64,000 nt of DNA. Origin: an uncultured Clostridia bacterium. GTDB taxonomy: Bacteria; Bacillota; Clostridia; Saccharofermentanales; Saccharofermentanaceae. The position numbers were made by a program, and so were the translations under genes. The notes below the pieces were generated by a model, which saw only the letters and a program-made list of their open reading frames with translations, ran no database searches and was not told the DNA's origin. Of this stretch, positions 54,235 to 63,440 are shown one piece after another. Every line of letters starts with the position of its first letter. Position 1 is the stretch's first letter. The stretch is taken from positions 1 through 64,000 of the forward strand of contig CALEFT010000052.1 of the NCBI GenBank assembly GCA_937876985.1, in the 5' to 3' direction.

Positions 54235-56403
54235 ATGGAACTATTTTTGGGTCTTGTAATTTTGGCAGCCCTACTTGCCATTGGATACGCAGCAATTAAC
54301 TTCTATTCTGTTAAGAAGCTAGAAGAAGGTACAGACAGAATGGTGGAAATCGCTAACGCTATTAGACTTGGCGCTAACACATTCATCAACTATGAGTACA
54401 AGATTGTTGCAATCATCGGCGTAATCATCGCAATAATTCTTGCAATTGTCATTTCTTGGCAGGGAGCAATCGCATTCGTAATCGGTGCTACCATGTCTGC
54501 AACTGCAGGATATATTGGAATGAAGATCGCTACTTATGCAAATGTTCGTGTATCGAATAAAGCTCGTGTAACAGGTAAGCTCAATGAGACATTGAAGGTT
54601 GCTTTCAAGGGTGGATCCGTTATGGGTCTATGCGTAGCAGGCTTCGCGCTTCTTGGTATTTTCCTTGTTTATGTAATCTTTGGTTATGGACTCGGACAAA
54701 TTGATGATGTAATTAACGGAGTTAACTCCACAAATCTCATCGGGCTAGAGGCACCATTCTCAATGACAATTTCTTGTTATGCACTTGGTTGCTCAATCAT
54801 TGCTATGTTCAACCGTGTTGGTGGTGGTATCTATACAAAGGCTGCCGATATGGGTGCAGACCTTGTTGGTAAGACAGAGGCACACATTCCTGAGGATGAC
54901 CCACGTAACCCTGCTACTATCGCTGATAACGTAGGCGACAACGTTGGTGACGTAGCTGGACTTGGAGCTGACCTCCTCGAATCATATGTTGGTGCAATCA
55001 TGTCTGCAGCAATTCTTGCTTGTGAATTGTTCAGAAGTGCCCACACAAATGTTTCCGGTGAACTTCTACCTGCACTTCTTATTTTCCCAGTAGCATTTGC
55101 TGCTTGCGGACTCATTGCTTGTATTATCGGTATTGCTTCTATTCTTCTTAAGAAGAAGCTTTCTGACAATCCACACCGTGAGCTTAATATGGCTACATGG
55201 ATTTCTGCTGGTGTAACAGCACTATTTGGACTTGGTCTTACATATTTATTCTTCGCTGGCGAAGGTAAGGCATTAGAGACTTTCAAGATTGGCTGGATTT
55301 CACCTTGGATTTCCGCTGTTATCGGTGTAGCTGCTGGTATCATAATCGGTATTATTGCTGAATATTACACAAGCTACGACTACAAGCCAACAAAGCTTAT
55401 TGCTAGATCTTCTGTAGAAGGTCCTGCACTTACAATCACACAGGGCTTAGGTCTTGGAATGACATCTTGTATGGCTCCAGTTATGGTTCTTTGTGCTGCA
55501 ATCTATGCTTCATACATCGTTGCTGGACTTTACGGTATCTCTTGTGCATCTATCGGAATGCTTTCTTTCGTAGCTGCAACTGTTTCTGTTGATACATATG
55601 GTCCTATCTCTGACAACGCTGGTGGTATCGCTGAGATGAGCTACCTTGATAAGAGCGTTCGTAATATCACTGATACTCTTGACTCTGTAGGTAACACTAC
55701 AGCAGCTATCGGTAAGGGATTTGCAATTGGTTCTGCTGCACTTGCAACTCTTTCCATGATGAACTCTTACCTATATTCCTATACAGACGCAAGTGAGAAT
55801 ATCGTTCTCAACCTCATCAACCCACTAACACTTTGTGGTGCACTTGTTGGTGCTGCGCTTCCATACCTCTTCTCTGGTATGCTTATCGATGCAGTAGCTG
55901 TTGCAGCTCGCCAGATGGTAGTTGAGGTTCGTCGTCAGTTCAAGGAAATCAAGGGACTTCTCGAAGGCGAGGTTCTCCCTGATTACAAGACATGTATCGC
56001 AATCTCTTCACAGAGCGCAATTAAGGAAATGCGTACACCTGCTATTCTCGCTATCGTATTCCCTGTAATTTCCGGATTCATTTTCGGTGCAGAATTCGTT
56101 GGTGGTGTTCTCATAGGTGCTACAATTTCTGCAATCATGCTTGCTATCTTCACAGGTAACGCCGGCGGTGCTTGGGACAACGCCAAGAAGTACATCGAAA
56201 CTGGCGCAATCGAAGGACACGGCAAGGGCTCCCCTGCTCACGACGCTGCAGTAGTTGGAGATACAGTTGGTGATCCACTTAAGGATACAGTTGGACCTTC
56301 CCTCGACATCCTTATCAAGATTATGAGCACAGTTTCCCTCGTAACTGTTGTTGTATTCAGCAAGTACAATCTCATCGATTGGATTATGTCCTTAATCGGA
56401 TAA
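54235..56403 (+). CDS. hppA: Membrane-bound ion-translocating pyrophosphatase, K+-dependent type
   Basis: 722 residues, about 16 membrane spans. Pumps H+ or Na+ with energy from PPi. The PPi site contains EDDPRNPATIADNVGDNVGD. The K+ selectivity position is Ala in VGNTTAAIGKG (Lys in K+-independent enzymes), so the pump should need K+; Na+ transport is possible in this class. Ribosome site AGGAGGAG. Monocistronic. Confidence 0.95.
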   Translation: MELFLGLVILAALLAIGYAAINFYSVKKLEEGTDRMVEIANAIRLGANTFINYEYKIVAIIGVIIAIILAIVISWQGAIAFVIGATMSATAGYIGMKIATYANVRVSNKARVTGKLNETLKVAFKGGSVMGLCVAGFALLGIFLVYVIFGYGLGQIDDVINGVNSTNLIGLEAPFSMTISCYALGCSIIAMFNRVGGGIYTKAADMGADLVGKTEAHIPEDDPRNPATIADNVGDNVGDVAGLGADLLESYVGAIMSAAILACELFRSAHTNVSGELLPALLIFPVAFAACGLIACIIGIASILLKKKLSDNPHRELNMATWISAGVTALFGLGLTYLFFAGEGKALETFKIGWISPWISAVIGVAAGIIIGIIAEYYTSYDYKPTKLIARSSVEGPALTITQGLGLGMTSCMAPVMVLCAAIYASYIVAGLYGISCASIGMLSFVAATVSVDTYGPISDNAGGIAEMSYLDKSVRNITDTLDSVGNTTAAIGKGFAIGSAALATLSMMNSYLYSYTDASENIVLNLINPLTLCGALVGAALPYLFSGMLIDAVAVAARQMVVEVRRQFKEIKGLLEGEVLPDYKTCIAISSQSAIKEMRTPAILAIVFPVISGFIFGAEFVGGVLIGATISAIMLAIFTGNAGGAWDNAKKYIETGAIEGHGKGSPAHDAAVVGDTVGDPLKDTVGPSLDILIKIMSTVSLVTVVVFSKYNLIDWIMSLIG

Positions 56404-56431
56404 TTTCCACATCGTTTTCAAATGTAAACAT

Positions 56432-56465
56432 GCCGCTTGTTCTTATTGAACAGGCGGCTTTTTTT
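56432..56465 (+). terminator. hppA terminator
   Basis: GCCGCTTGTTC and GAACAGGCGGC form an 11-bp stem with one G-U pair, followed by seven Ts. Confidence 0.9.
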
Positions 56466-56562
56466 GTAATGAATATCATATAAAGTAATGCTTTTGGATA
56501 TACTTTTCGAAAAGGCTGACTTATAATTACCAAAGTACTATGAAGATGCTAGGAGGCTACCT

Positions 56563-58488
56563 ATGAGACTTAGAAAATTTATCGCTTTTGTCCTAGTTTT
56601 GGCGATTTCCGTTGGAATATTCGCATGCAGCAAAGCACAGGATTCTTTTGTCACGAGCCAAGCTCAAACTTCCGCTACAACCGCTGTCACAACTAGCGAG
56701 AGCCAAGCGGAGACGACTTTAGAAGCGACATCTACGCCAACTCCAATTCCAACAATAAACCCTGAATACATTGGACTTAGCGCAGAAGAGATTTGCGACT
56801 TATTGACTATTGAAGAGAAGGCTGCACAGATGGTTCAGGGCGCTATCTACAACCTGAATCGTTTTGACATGGCCGAGGTTTGCTACGGCTCAGTTTTGTC
56901 CACTAACGGAAACTGGCCGGCAAATACCTGCGAGCAGTGGAACAACATCATTAGAAGATATCAGGCTGCAGCACTTTCCACTTCTACTGGAATTCCGTTT
57001 GTATATGGAAACGACTCTGTTCACGGAGTAAATACTACTACTGGCTGCGTTATTTTCCCACACAATATCAACGTTGGCGCTGCTAATAACGAAGAACTCA
57101 CATACGAGATGGGCGTAGCAGTTGGTTCAGATGTTCTGCACACACAGATGATTTGGAACTTCGCACCATGCATCGCTGTATCAAATGACCCTCGTTGGGG
57201 AAGAACTTATGAATGCTTCTCTTCCGACATCGAGATTGTAACTAATCTTGGTCTTGCACTTAATAACGGCATGATGTCTGAGGGTGTTATTACTTGTCCG
57301 AAGCACTTTTTCTGCGACGGCTATGCTGTTTATGGAACTGGAGAAGACTCTGGCGGAGTAGATAGAATAATTGACCGTGGAGACGCAATTGTATCTGACG
57401 ACGTTATCCAAGCAAACCTAGACATGTATCAGCAATTCATAGACGCTGGCGCACAGACAATCATGATCTCGCACACTGCTCTTAACGGAGTAAAAATGCA
57501 TGAATACGCTGAATATATTATGATGCTCAAGGACGAGATGGGCTTTACTGGCTTTATCGTTTCTGACTGGGATTCATTAGAGAATTGCTCTGGAGCAGAC
57601 CTCGAAGAGAACGTAATTCTCGCCGTGAATGCAGGAATCGATATGCTAATGGAATCCTCAAACTACGAAGAATGCCGCCAGATAATTATCGAGGCTGTAA
57701 ACGACGGAAGAATCTCGATGGAGCGAATCGATGATGCAGTAACTAGAATCCTTAGAGTAAAGATTGATGCAGGCTTATTCGAAGACCCATATCTTGAGAA
57801 CCTAAACCCTACTTATGAGTGGTATTCTACTGAGTCGCAGGGCATTGCTAGAGAAATGGCTGCATCTTCCCTCGTTCCTATCAAGGACGACATTGGACTT
57901 ACAATTGAGGAAGGCTCACGAGTATTTGTATGCGGACCAGCTTCTGATGACGCTGGTGCACTTTGCGGTGGATGGACTTACACATGGGAAGGCTCTCTTG
58001 ACTCAAACGGCCTTAACTGGTGTCCAACAGGAACATCTATCCTTACTGCACTAGAAAATATTGCAGAAGAATATAATCTTACTATCGTAACTGACCCAGA
58101 AGAAATCTCTACTTGCGATTTGGTATTGCTCTGTGTCGGAGAAATCACATATGCTGAGTGGACTGGCGATACCGAAGACCTATCAATTACTGGCTCTCAC
58201 GGCATCCCAGGGAACCTTGAAGCAATCGAACTAGCAAACGAATCTGGCCTACCAACTATTACACTCATTACATCAGGTCGTAATGTTATCATCTCTGAAT
58301 ACATCGACAACTGGGATTCAGTAATCATGTGCTACTGGCCAGGCTCTGAGGGTGGCGAAGCTATCGCATCCTGCTTAGTCGGAGAACACGAATATACTGG
58401 CACTCTTCCAATGCCTTTTTATGAGAGTGTAGAAGATATTGATAATGGCATCGAGTGGCTACCACAGGGCTATTCAGCGGTAAACTAA
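56563..58488 (+). CDS. Exported GH3 beta-glucosidase-like lipoprotein
   Basis: 641 residues. Signal peptide with lipobox IFAC (Cys22), a Thr/Ser/Pro-rich linker, then the GH3 domain: VYGNDSVHGV, PKHFFCDGYAV and the nucleophile region FIVSDWDSL, followed by the GH3 C-terminal domain. It resembles exo-acting beta-1,3/1,4-glucosidases. Being surface-bound, it differs from the cytoplasmic GH3 at 12172-14301. Ribosome site GGAGGC. Flanked by terminators. Confidence 0.9.
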   Translation: MRLRKFIAFVLVLAISVGIFACSKAQDSFVTSQAQTSATTAVTTSESQAETTLEATSTPTPIPTINPEYIGLSAEEICDLLTIEEKAAQMVQGAIYNLNRFDMAEVCYGSVLSTNGNWPANTCEQWNNIIRRYQAAALSTSTGIPFVYGNDSVHGVNTTTGCVIFPHNINVGAANNEELTYEMGVAVGSDVLHTQMIWNFAPCIAVSNDPRWGRTYECFSSDIEIVTNLGLALNNGMMSEGVITCPKHFFCDGYAVYGTGEDSGGVDRIIDRGDAIVSDDVIQANLDMYQQFIDAGAQTIMISHTALNGVKMHEYAEYIMMLKDEMGFTGFIVSDWDSLENCSGADLEENVILAVNAGIDMLMESSNYEECRQIIIEAVNDGRISMERIDDAVTRILRVKIDAGLFEDPYLENLNPTYEWYSTESQGIAREMAASSLVPIKDDIGLTIEEGSRVFVCGPASDDAGALCGGWTYTWEGSLDSNGLNWCPTGTSILTALENIAEEYNLTIVTDPEEISTCDLVLLCVGEITYAEWTGDTEDLSITGSHGIPGNLEAIELANESGLPTITLITSGRNVIISEYIDNWDSVIMCYWPGSEGGEAIASCLVGEHEYTGTLPMPFYESVEDIDNGIEWLPQGYSAVN

Positions 58489-58531
58489 TTAGTTTTTTAC
58501 TTGCGTTGTTTTTTACTATTAACAAATCGAA

Positions 58532-58575
58532 AAGGCACAGCGGCAATAAAAAAAGTCGTTGTGCCTTATTATTTG
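58532..58575 (+). terminator. Terminator of the lipoprotein GH3 gene
   Basis: AAGGCACAGCG and CGTTGTGCCTT pair (one G-U) around an A-rich loop, followed by ATTATTTGG; AT-rich rather than a clean T-run. Confidence 0.65.
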
Positions 58576-58673
58576 GATTTCCATGTGTTGGTTTTCTTAA
58601 TTTGTCTGTTTCCTGCGTAATGCTCCAAAATAGATAGTCTAATCACCTGAGTTTCTAATATCTCTATCCCTAA

Positions 58674-59393
58674 TCAGAAAACATAAATCAATCCAAGAAC
58701 TTCAAGAATAACAACAATAATAAGTGCAATAACGATGGCCCAAAGGATAGCTGGATTATTCATTGGATGAACACTTGGCTTTGGCTCATTACTTGCACGA
58801 AGGTCCTCTAGCGGATCAAAATCAGAATACGGTGGCTTCGTGTAGCTCACATTTGAACTAGCATTCGCACTGCCTCCTAACGCCGCATTCTGCTTAAACT
58901 GTTCGTCTTGGAGACGACTAATTCGCATTGCTGCATCATATCCAATCTCGAATGCGTCTTTCTCGCTAGAGTTCATTGTCTCATATCGAACACGAGCATT
59001 CATAAGTTGCTCGTCACTATCCGGAGTCGCAATATTTGTTGAAGCTTCAGCTTCAATATTAGCTTCGTCACCATATGAAGTGGAAACTAGCATAGTATCA
59101 GCAGATATTTCCGGCTCTTCCTTCTTAACTACCTTTGGCACGACCATTCCGCTAAGAAGTTCCTCGTCCTCGTAGGAATCAATAAAAGCCGACGAAGACT
59201 CAGTAAACTGCAAGGACTCATAGCCCAAAGACTGCTCTGCTTCAATATCGGGAGAAAAATGCGTAGACAAATTGACAAACTCAGGCACACCGTCATTATT
59301 CATGACAGCTCGTTCTGGCTTCGTGTGCACCTCAAGTCTTAGCTCGTTGTCTCTGTTATCCAAAGCTTTGTCCTCCCATAACCTAGAAAGCAT
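58674..59393 (-). CDS. C-terminally anchored membrane protein, unknown function
   Basis: 239 residues, acidic and low in complexity, with a single C-terminal span (ILWAIVIALIIVVILEVLGL). The layout fits a tail-anchored protein with its bulk in the cytoplasm. No family is recognised. The ATG at 59393 has GGAGG 13 bases upstream, which is wide; a TTG at 59363 has GGGAGG at about eight bases and may be the true start. Separated from the APH-like gene by a terminator. Confidence 0.65.
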   Translation of the reverse strand: MLSRLWEDKALDNRDNELRLEVHTKPERAVMNNDGVPEFVNLSTHFSPDIEAEQSLGYESLQFTESSSAFIDSYEDEELLSGMVVPKVVKKEEPEISADTMLVSTSYGDEANIEAEASTNIATPDSDEQLMNARVRYETMNSSEKDAFEIGYDAAMRISRLQDEQFKQNAALGGSANASSNVSYTKPPYSDFDPLEDLRASNEPKPSVHPMNNPAILWAIVIALIIVVILEVLGLIYVF

Positions 59394-59430
59394 TATACAC
59401 GCAAGCCCTCCGTTTTACTAGTAAACATAA

Positions 59431-59466
59431 AGAAAACCCTTCCCACAGCAAATGCAAGAAGGGTTA
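59431..59466 (-). terminator. Terminator of the adhE-kinase operon
   Basis: AACCCTTC (59435-59442) and GAAGGGTT (59458-59465), followed by TTCTTTAT on the minus strand. Just before it on that strand, CCCTTTTCGAAAAGGG is another palindrome. Confidence 0.75.
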
Positions 59467-59512
59467 GGTTCTCTATATTATTTATTTCCCTTTTCGAAAA
59501 GGGTTAAGAAGA

Positions 59513-60274
59513 TTATTCGTAATCTACTACGTTAATCCAATTTCTAAGAAGCGCCTGCTCCTGTGGGTCGGAAACCTTCTTAACAAGCTGAGAGCAAGCA
59601 ACAATTGGAAGCCACTCATAAACGCGGCGGCTGTCAGCGCCAGTCTCAATGCAGAATGCCTTCAAATACTTCTTCGCCATGTCCTCAGAAATCTTGAGGC
59701 TAAGCATTAGATATGTACGAGCTACATCTGCGCAAGGGTCGCCCTGAGTTACGTGAGACCAGTCAAGAATGTAAGCCTCACCTTCTGGAGTAATGATAAT
59801 GTTGTTTGGATTGAAGTCTCCGTGGCAGATAGAGTACTGCTTGTTGAAAGAGTTGAGTCTCATAAGGAGCTCGTATCTTGTAGCGGAATCGATTTCTGCC
59901 TCGCAAATCTTACGGTTCATCTTGTCCCAGTGCTTATTCATTAGCGCACACTTCTTGGAGTGAACCATCGCCTGAAGCTTTACAAACTTCTCCATATACT
60001 CGTCGAACTTCTCTGGATTGCTTCCAACTAAGTCAGAAATTGTGCTGCCCTCGATAAACTCAGTAACAATAGCCCACTTGCCGTCAATCTTGAGAACTTC
60101 CTTAAGCTTAGGAACATTGAGTTCTGTCTCCTGCGCTCTAGCATGATTAAGTGCTTCATTCAAAATATCAGAAGTCGTATATGTCTCATCGAAAAGCTTA
60201 ATTACAGAATCACCATCGCGATAAATCTTCTTATGCTTACGCTCTACTATTACATTGTTAAGTTCGTATGCCAT
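59513..60274 (-). CDS. Aminoglycoside-phosphotransferase-like kinase
   Basis: 253 residues of the APH/choline-kinase superfamily. IVTEFIEGSTISDL is the hinge, ICHGDFNPNNIII the catalytic loop and YILDWSH, then GDPCADVART, the metal-binding part. The substrate could be a small alcohol, amine or sugar; drug resistance is not implied. The gene starts three bases after the stop of adhE with GAGGAGG inside the adhE end, so the two are cotranscribed. Confidence 0.85.
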   Translation of the reverse strand: MAYELNNVIVERKHKKIYRDGDSVIKLFDETYTTSDILNEALNHARAQETELNVPKLKEVLKIDGKWAIVTEFIEGSTISDLVGSNPEKFDEYMEKFVKLQAMVHSKKCALMNKHWDKMNRKICEAEIDSATRYELLMRLNSFNKQYSICHGDFNPNNIIITPEGEAYILDWSHVTQGDPCADVARTYLMLSLKISEDMAKKYLKAFCIETGADSRRVYEWLPIVACSQLVKKVSDPQEQALLRNWINVVDYE

Positions 60275-60277
60275 GAC

Positions 60278-62899
60278 TTATACCTCCTCGTGCGTACCAT
60301 AATATGCATTTAGGTATAGCTGCTTAATCTCAGACATCAATGGATATCTTGGGTTAGCACCTGTACACTGGTCGTCAAAAGCATTCTCGCACATCTCGTC
60401 GAGTGTTGCAAGGAAAGCCTGCTCATCTGGAACATAATCCTTGATTGTTGGCTTGATACCAACTGCTGCCTTGAGCTCGTCAAGCTTTGTAAGAAGTGCC
60501 TCTACAAGAGCCTCATTACTCATGCTCTTATCGCCAAAGCCAAGTGCAACAGCAACCTCTGCATAGCGAGCCATTGTGTGTGGGTGGTCATACTGTGAGA
60601 ATGTACCCATCTTTGTTGGAGTCTCGCTCATGTTGAAGCGAATTACTTCATCAATCAAAAGCGCATTTGCAACACCGTGTGGCAAGTGGTGGAAAGCACC
60701 AAGCTTATGTGCCATTGAGTGGCAGATTCCAAGGAACGCATTCGCGAAAGCCATACCAGCCATAGTAGCAGCGTTAGCCATCTTCTCTCTTGCAACTACA
60801 TCTGTCTGTCCATCGTTATATGCACGTGGCAAGTACTCGAATACAGTCTTCAAGGACTGAATAGCAAGTCCGTCTGTATAATCTGTAGCCATAATGGAAG
60901 CGTATGCCTCAAGTGCGTGTGTAACTGCATCGATACCAGAAGCCGCTGTAAGTCCCTTAGGAGCTGACATATGGAAATCTGTGTCAATAATTGCCATGTT
61001 TGGAAGTAGCTCGTAGTCAGCTAGTGGATACTTTACAGAAGTATTCTCGTCTGTAATAACTGCAAAAGGAGTAACCTCGGAGCCAGTACCAGCAGAAGTT
61101 GGAATAGCAATAAAGTATGCCTTCTCGCCCATCTTAGGGAATGTGTAAACTCTCTTTCTAATGTCCATAAATCTCATAGCCATATCGAAAAAGTCTACTT
61201 CTGGATGCTCATAAAGAACCCACATAATCTTAGCAGCGTCCATTGCCGAACCACCACCTAGTGCAATGATGCAGTCAGGAGCAAATGCGCTCATCTGCTC
61301 AGCACCCTTCTTAGCACAACCAAGTGTTGGATCTGGCTCTACCTCGAAGAAAGAGGAATGAACAATTCCCATCTCATCAAGCTTATCTGTGATTGGCTTA
61401 GTATAACCATTCTGATACAAGAAGCTATCTGTAACAATAAATGCTCTCTTCTTGCCCATCACATTCTTAAGTTCGTCTAATGCTACGCCGAGGCAGCCCT
61501 TCTTAATATATACCTTCTCTGGAGCTCTAAACCAAAGCATATTCTCTCTCCTCTCAGCAACTGTCTTGATATTGATAAGGTGCTTAACACCAACATTCTC
61601 GGAAACAGAGTTTCCACCCCAAGAACCGCATCCAAGTGTAAGTGATGGAGCAAGCTTGAAGTTATAAATGTCACCAATACCACCGTGTGAGGATGGAGTA
61701 TTTACAAGAATACGGCAAGTCTTCATTCTAGAAGCAAATGTATTAATCTTGTCTGTATCCTTAATTGCATCAAGATAAATAGAAGATGTATGTCCGAAGC
61801 CACCGTCAGCAACAAGTCTTTCTGCCTTATTAAGCGCATCCTCGAAAGAAGTGGACTTATACATAGCAAGAACTGGTGAAAGCTTCTCATGTGCAAATTC
61901 TTCTGTAAGCTCTACAGATTCTACTTCACCGATAAGAATCTTTGTCTTCTCTGGAACATCAACTCCAGCAAGACTTGCGATTGTATGTGCCTTCTGTCCA
62001 ACAATCTTCGCGTTAAGAGCACCGTTGATAAGAATTGTCTTACGAACCTTCTCTGTCTCCTCGTCATTTAAGAAGTAACAACCGCGTTTAGCAAACTCTG
62101 CCTTAACAGCATCGTAAATATTCTCATTTACAATTACTGACTGCTCAGAAGCACAAATCATTCCGTTATCGAATGTCTTCGAGTGAATGATGGAATTTAC
62201 TGCCAAGAGAATGTCAGCACTTTCTTCAATAATTGCAGGAGTATTACCTGCACCAACGCCAACTGCTGGCTTACCAGAAGAATATGCAGCCTTAACCATA
62301 CCAGGGCCACCTGTAGCAAGAATGATATCTGCATTTCTCATTAGGCAGTTAGTCATATCAAGACTTGGAACATCAATCCACTTAATCAAATCCTTAGGTG
62401 CACCTGCCTTAACAGCAGCATCTAGAACTAGCTTTGCTGCAGCGATTGTGCTGTTTTTCGCACGAGGATGAGGACTGATAATAATTCCGTTACCTGTCTT
62501 AAGTGCGAGTAATGTCTTAAAAATAGCTGTAGATGTAGGATTTGTAGTAGGAATAACTGCTGCAATAACACCAATTGGCTCAGCAATTCTAATAATCCCG
62601 TTTGCCTTATCCTCTTCGATAATGCCGTGTGTCTTTGTATCCTTGTACTTGTTGTAGATATATTCACTTGCGTAGTGATTCTTGATTACCTTATCTTCAA
62701 CAATACCCATGCCTGTCTCAGCTACTGCTTCTTTTGCTAGAGAGATTCGAGCATTGTTCGCTGCCATTGCGCAAACCTTAAAAATCTCGTCGTATTGCTC
62801 CTGTGTAAACTTGGCATACTCCTCTTGCGCCAACTTAACGGCTGCAATTGCCTTCTCAAGAGCCTCGACACTGTCAACAAACATAATATCTTCAGCCAT
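60278..62899 (-). CDS. adhE: Bifunctional aldehyde-alcohol dehydrogenase AdhE
   Basis: 873 residues: N-terminal CoA-acylating acetaldehyde dehydrogenase (catalytic Cys in GMICASEQSVIV) and C-terminal iron alcohol dehydrogenase (GGGSAMDAAKIMW; GICHSMAHKLGAFHHLPHG with the iron-binding histidines). It turns acetyl-CoA into ethanol, recycling NADH in fermentation, and may form spirosomes. Ribosome site AAAGGGGG. First gene of an operon with the APH-like kinase. Confidence 0.96.
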   Translation of the reverse strand: MAEDIMFVDSVEALEKAIAAVKLAQEEYAKFTQEQYDEIFKVCAMAANNARISLAKEAVAETGMGIVEDKVIKNHYASEYIYNKYKDTKTHGIIEEDKANGIIRIAEPIGVIAAVIPTTNPTSTAIFKTLLALKTGNGIIISPHPRAKNSTIAAAKLVLDAAVKAGAPKDLIKWIDVPSLDMTNCLMRNADIILATGGPGMVKAAYSSGKPAVGVGAGNTPAIIEESADILLAVNSIIHSKTFDNGMICASEQSVIVNENIYDAVKAEFAKRGCYFLNDEETEKVRKTILINGALNAKIVGQKAHTIASLAGVDVPEKTKILIGEVESVELTEEFAHEKLSPVLAMYKSTSFEDALNKAERLVADGGFGHTSSIYLDAIKDTDKINTFASRMKTCRILVNTPSSHGGIGDIYNFKLAPSLTLGCGSWGGNSVSENVGVKHLINIKTVAERRENMLWFRAPEKVYIKKGCLGVALDELKNVMGKKRAFIVTDSFLYQNGYTKPITDKLDEMGIVHSSFFEVEPDPTLGCAKKGAEQMSAFAPDCIIALGGGSAMDAAKIMWVLYEHPEVDFFDMAMRFMDIRKRVYTFPKMGEKAYFIAIPTSAGTGSEVTPFAVITDENTSVKYPLADYELLPNMAIIDTDFHMSAPKGLTAASGIDAVTHALEAYASIMATDYTDGLAIQSLKTVFEYLPRAYNDGQTDVVAREKMANAATMAGMAFANAFLGICHSMAHKLGAFHHLPHGVANALLIDEVIRFNMSETPTKMGTFSQYDHPHTMARYAEVAVALGFGDKSMSNEALVEALLTKLDELKAAVGIKPTIKDYVPDEQAFLATLDEMCENAFDDQCTGANPRYPLMSEIKQLYLNAYYGTHEEV

Positions 62900-63131
62900 A
62901 AAAACAACCCCCTTTAAAGCTTAGTTTGATTTTACCGCAATTGTTCTTTTTAACATTATAGAAATGCGGTGCTCTTATGTGTTGTTTTATCGACAATTTG
63001 CCAAAACTTTGATAATCAAAGTTTTGTTTGGTAGTTTTTGATCACCTATGATTGCCATTCTCTCGTCCGTCTTGTCCACCACTTATAAAATATCGATAAA
63101 AATTCAGAAATAATTTCAACAAAACAAGGCT
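62900..63131. other. adhE upstream region
   Basis: AT-rich with no gene. A TTGTT...TTAACAT stretch at about 62941 looks a little like a Rex site but has wrong spacing. A direct repeat around CAAAACTTTGATAATCAAAGTTTTG (63002-63026) forms an inverted repeat that may be a hairpin or operator. Confidence 0.4.
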
Positions 63132-63326
63132 TTATGGGTGAGCTTTCTGTTGATATAAAATTGGGCGATTCCTGTCAACAAATCTGTCAACAGATTGACC
63201 TGTTTTTGTTGACAAAACTGTTGACGGAAGCCCTGTCAACAAATCTGCCAACAGATTAGCCCATTTATTTTCTACCGTTTCATCAACCAGAATAGACACT
63301 AAGTTATTGGCTAACATATCTTTCAC
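63132..63326 (-). CDS. Possible 64-residue small protein over the repeat array
   Basis: A GTG-started frame with GGAGGTG five bases upstream (MKDMLANNLVSILVDETVEN start). The protein is not recognised; its C-terminal half is read from the TGTCAAC repeats in different frames, giving no protein repeat. The ribosome site makes it worth listing, but it may be only a chance frame through a regulatory array. Confidence 0.35.
   Translation of the reverse strand: MKDMLANNLVSILVDETVENKWANLLADLLTGLPSTVLSTKTGQSVDRFVDRNRPILYQQKAHP
63149..63257. repeat. TGTCAAC heptamer array
   Basis: Heptamers TGTCAAC at 63173 and 63185, and at 63234 and 63246 (the last as TGCCAAC), each pair 12 bp apart; an inverted pair GTTGACA (63208) and GTTGACG (63220), also 12 bp apart; and GTTGATA at 63149. 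The two outer pairs are embedded in a 26-bp direct repeat (63171-63196, 63232-63257) with one mismatch. The repeat distance of 61 bp is not a multiple of three, so the repeats are kept at DNA level. Confidence 0.75.
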
Positions 63327-63350
63327 GCAGGCACCTCCAAGAAGTGTCTC

Positions 63351-63401
63351 TTGTGATATACTTTACAAGGGAATATAAGGAATGTTTGCGTTTGGGCAAA
63401 C
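63351..63401 (+). promoter_or_regulatory. Promoter and leader hairpin of the ATP-grasp gene
   Basis: TTGTGA (63351-63356), 17 bases, TATAAG (63374-63379). Downstream, GTTTGC and GCAAAC form a 6-bp hairpin at about 63387-63404. Confidence 0.5.
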
Positions 63402-63440
63402 GAGATAATACGAAGATAATAAGGAGACTAACAGGGGCGC

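Noticed and set aside
58489..58673. A gene between the lipoprotein GH3 and the tail-anchored protein
   Set aside because: Only short frames without ribosome sites are present; the region is mostly terminator.
59513..60274. Aminoglycoside resistance gene
   Set aside because: The kinase motifs define only the broad superfamily, and the operon context with adhE does not fit a resistance gene.
62941..62957. Rex-type operator before adhE
   Set aside because: Half sites TTGTT and TTAACA are present but the spacing is too short and one half is poor, so I do not call it.
63149..63257. CRISPR array
   Set aside because: Only two long repeat copies with a 35-base gap, further copies inverted, and no cas genes; the pattern fits paired short motifs instead.
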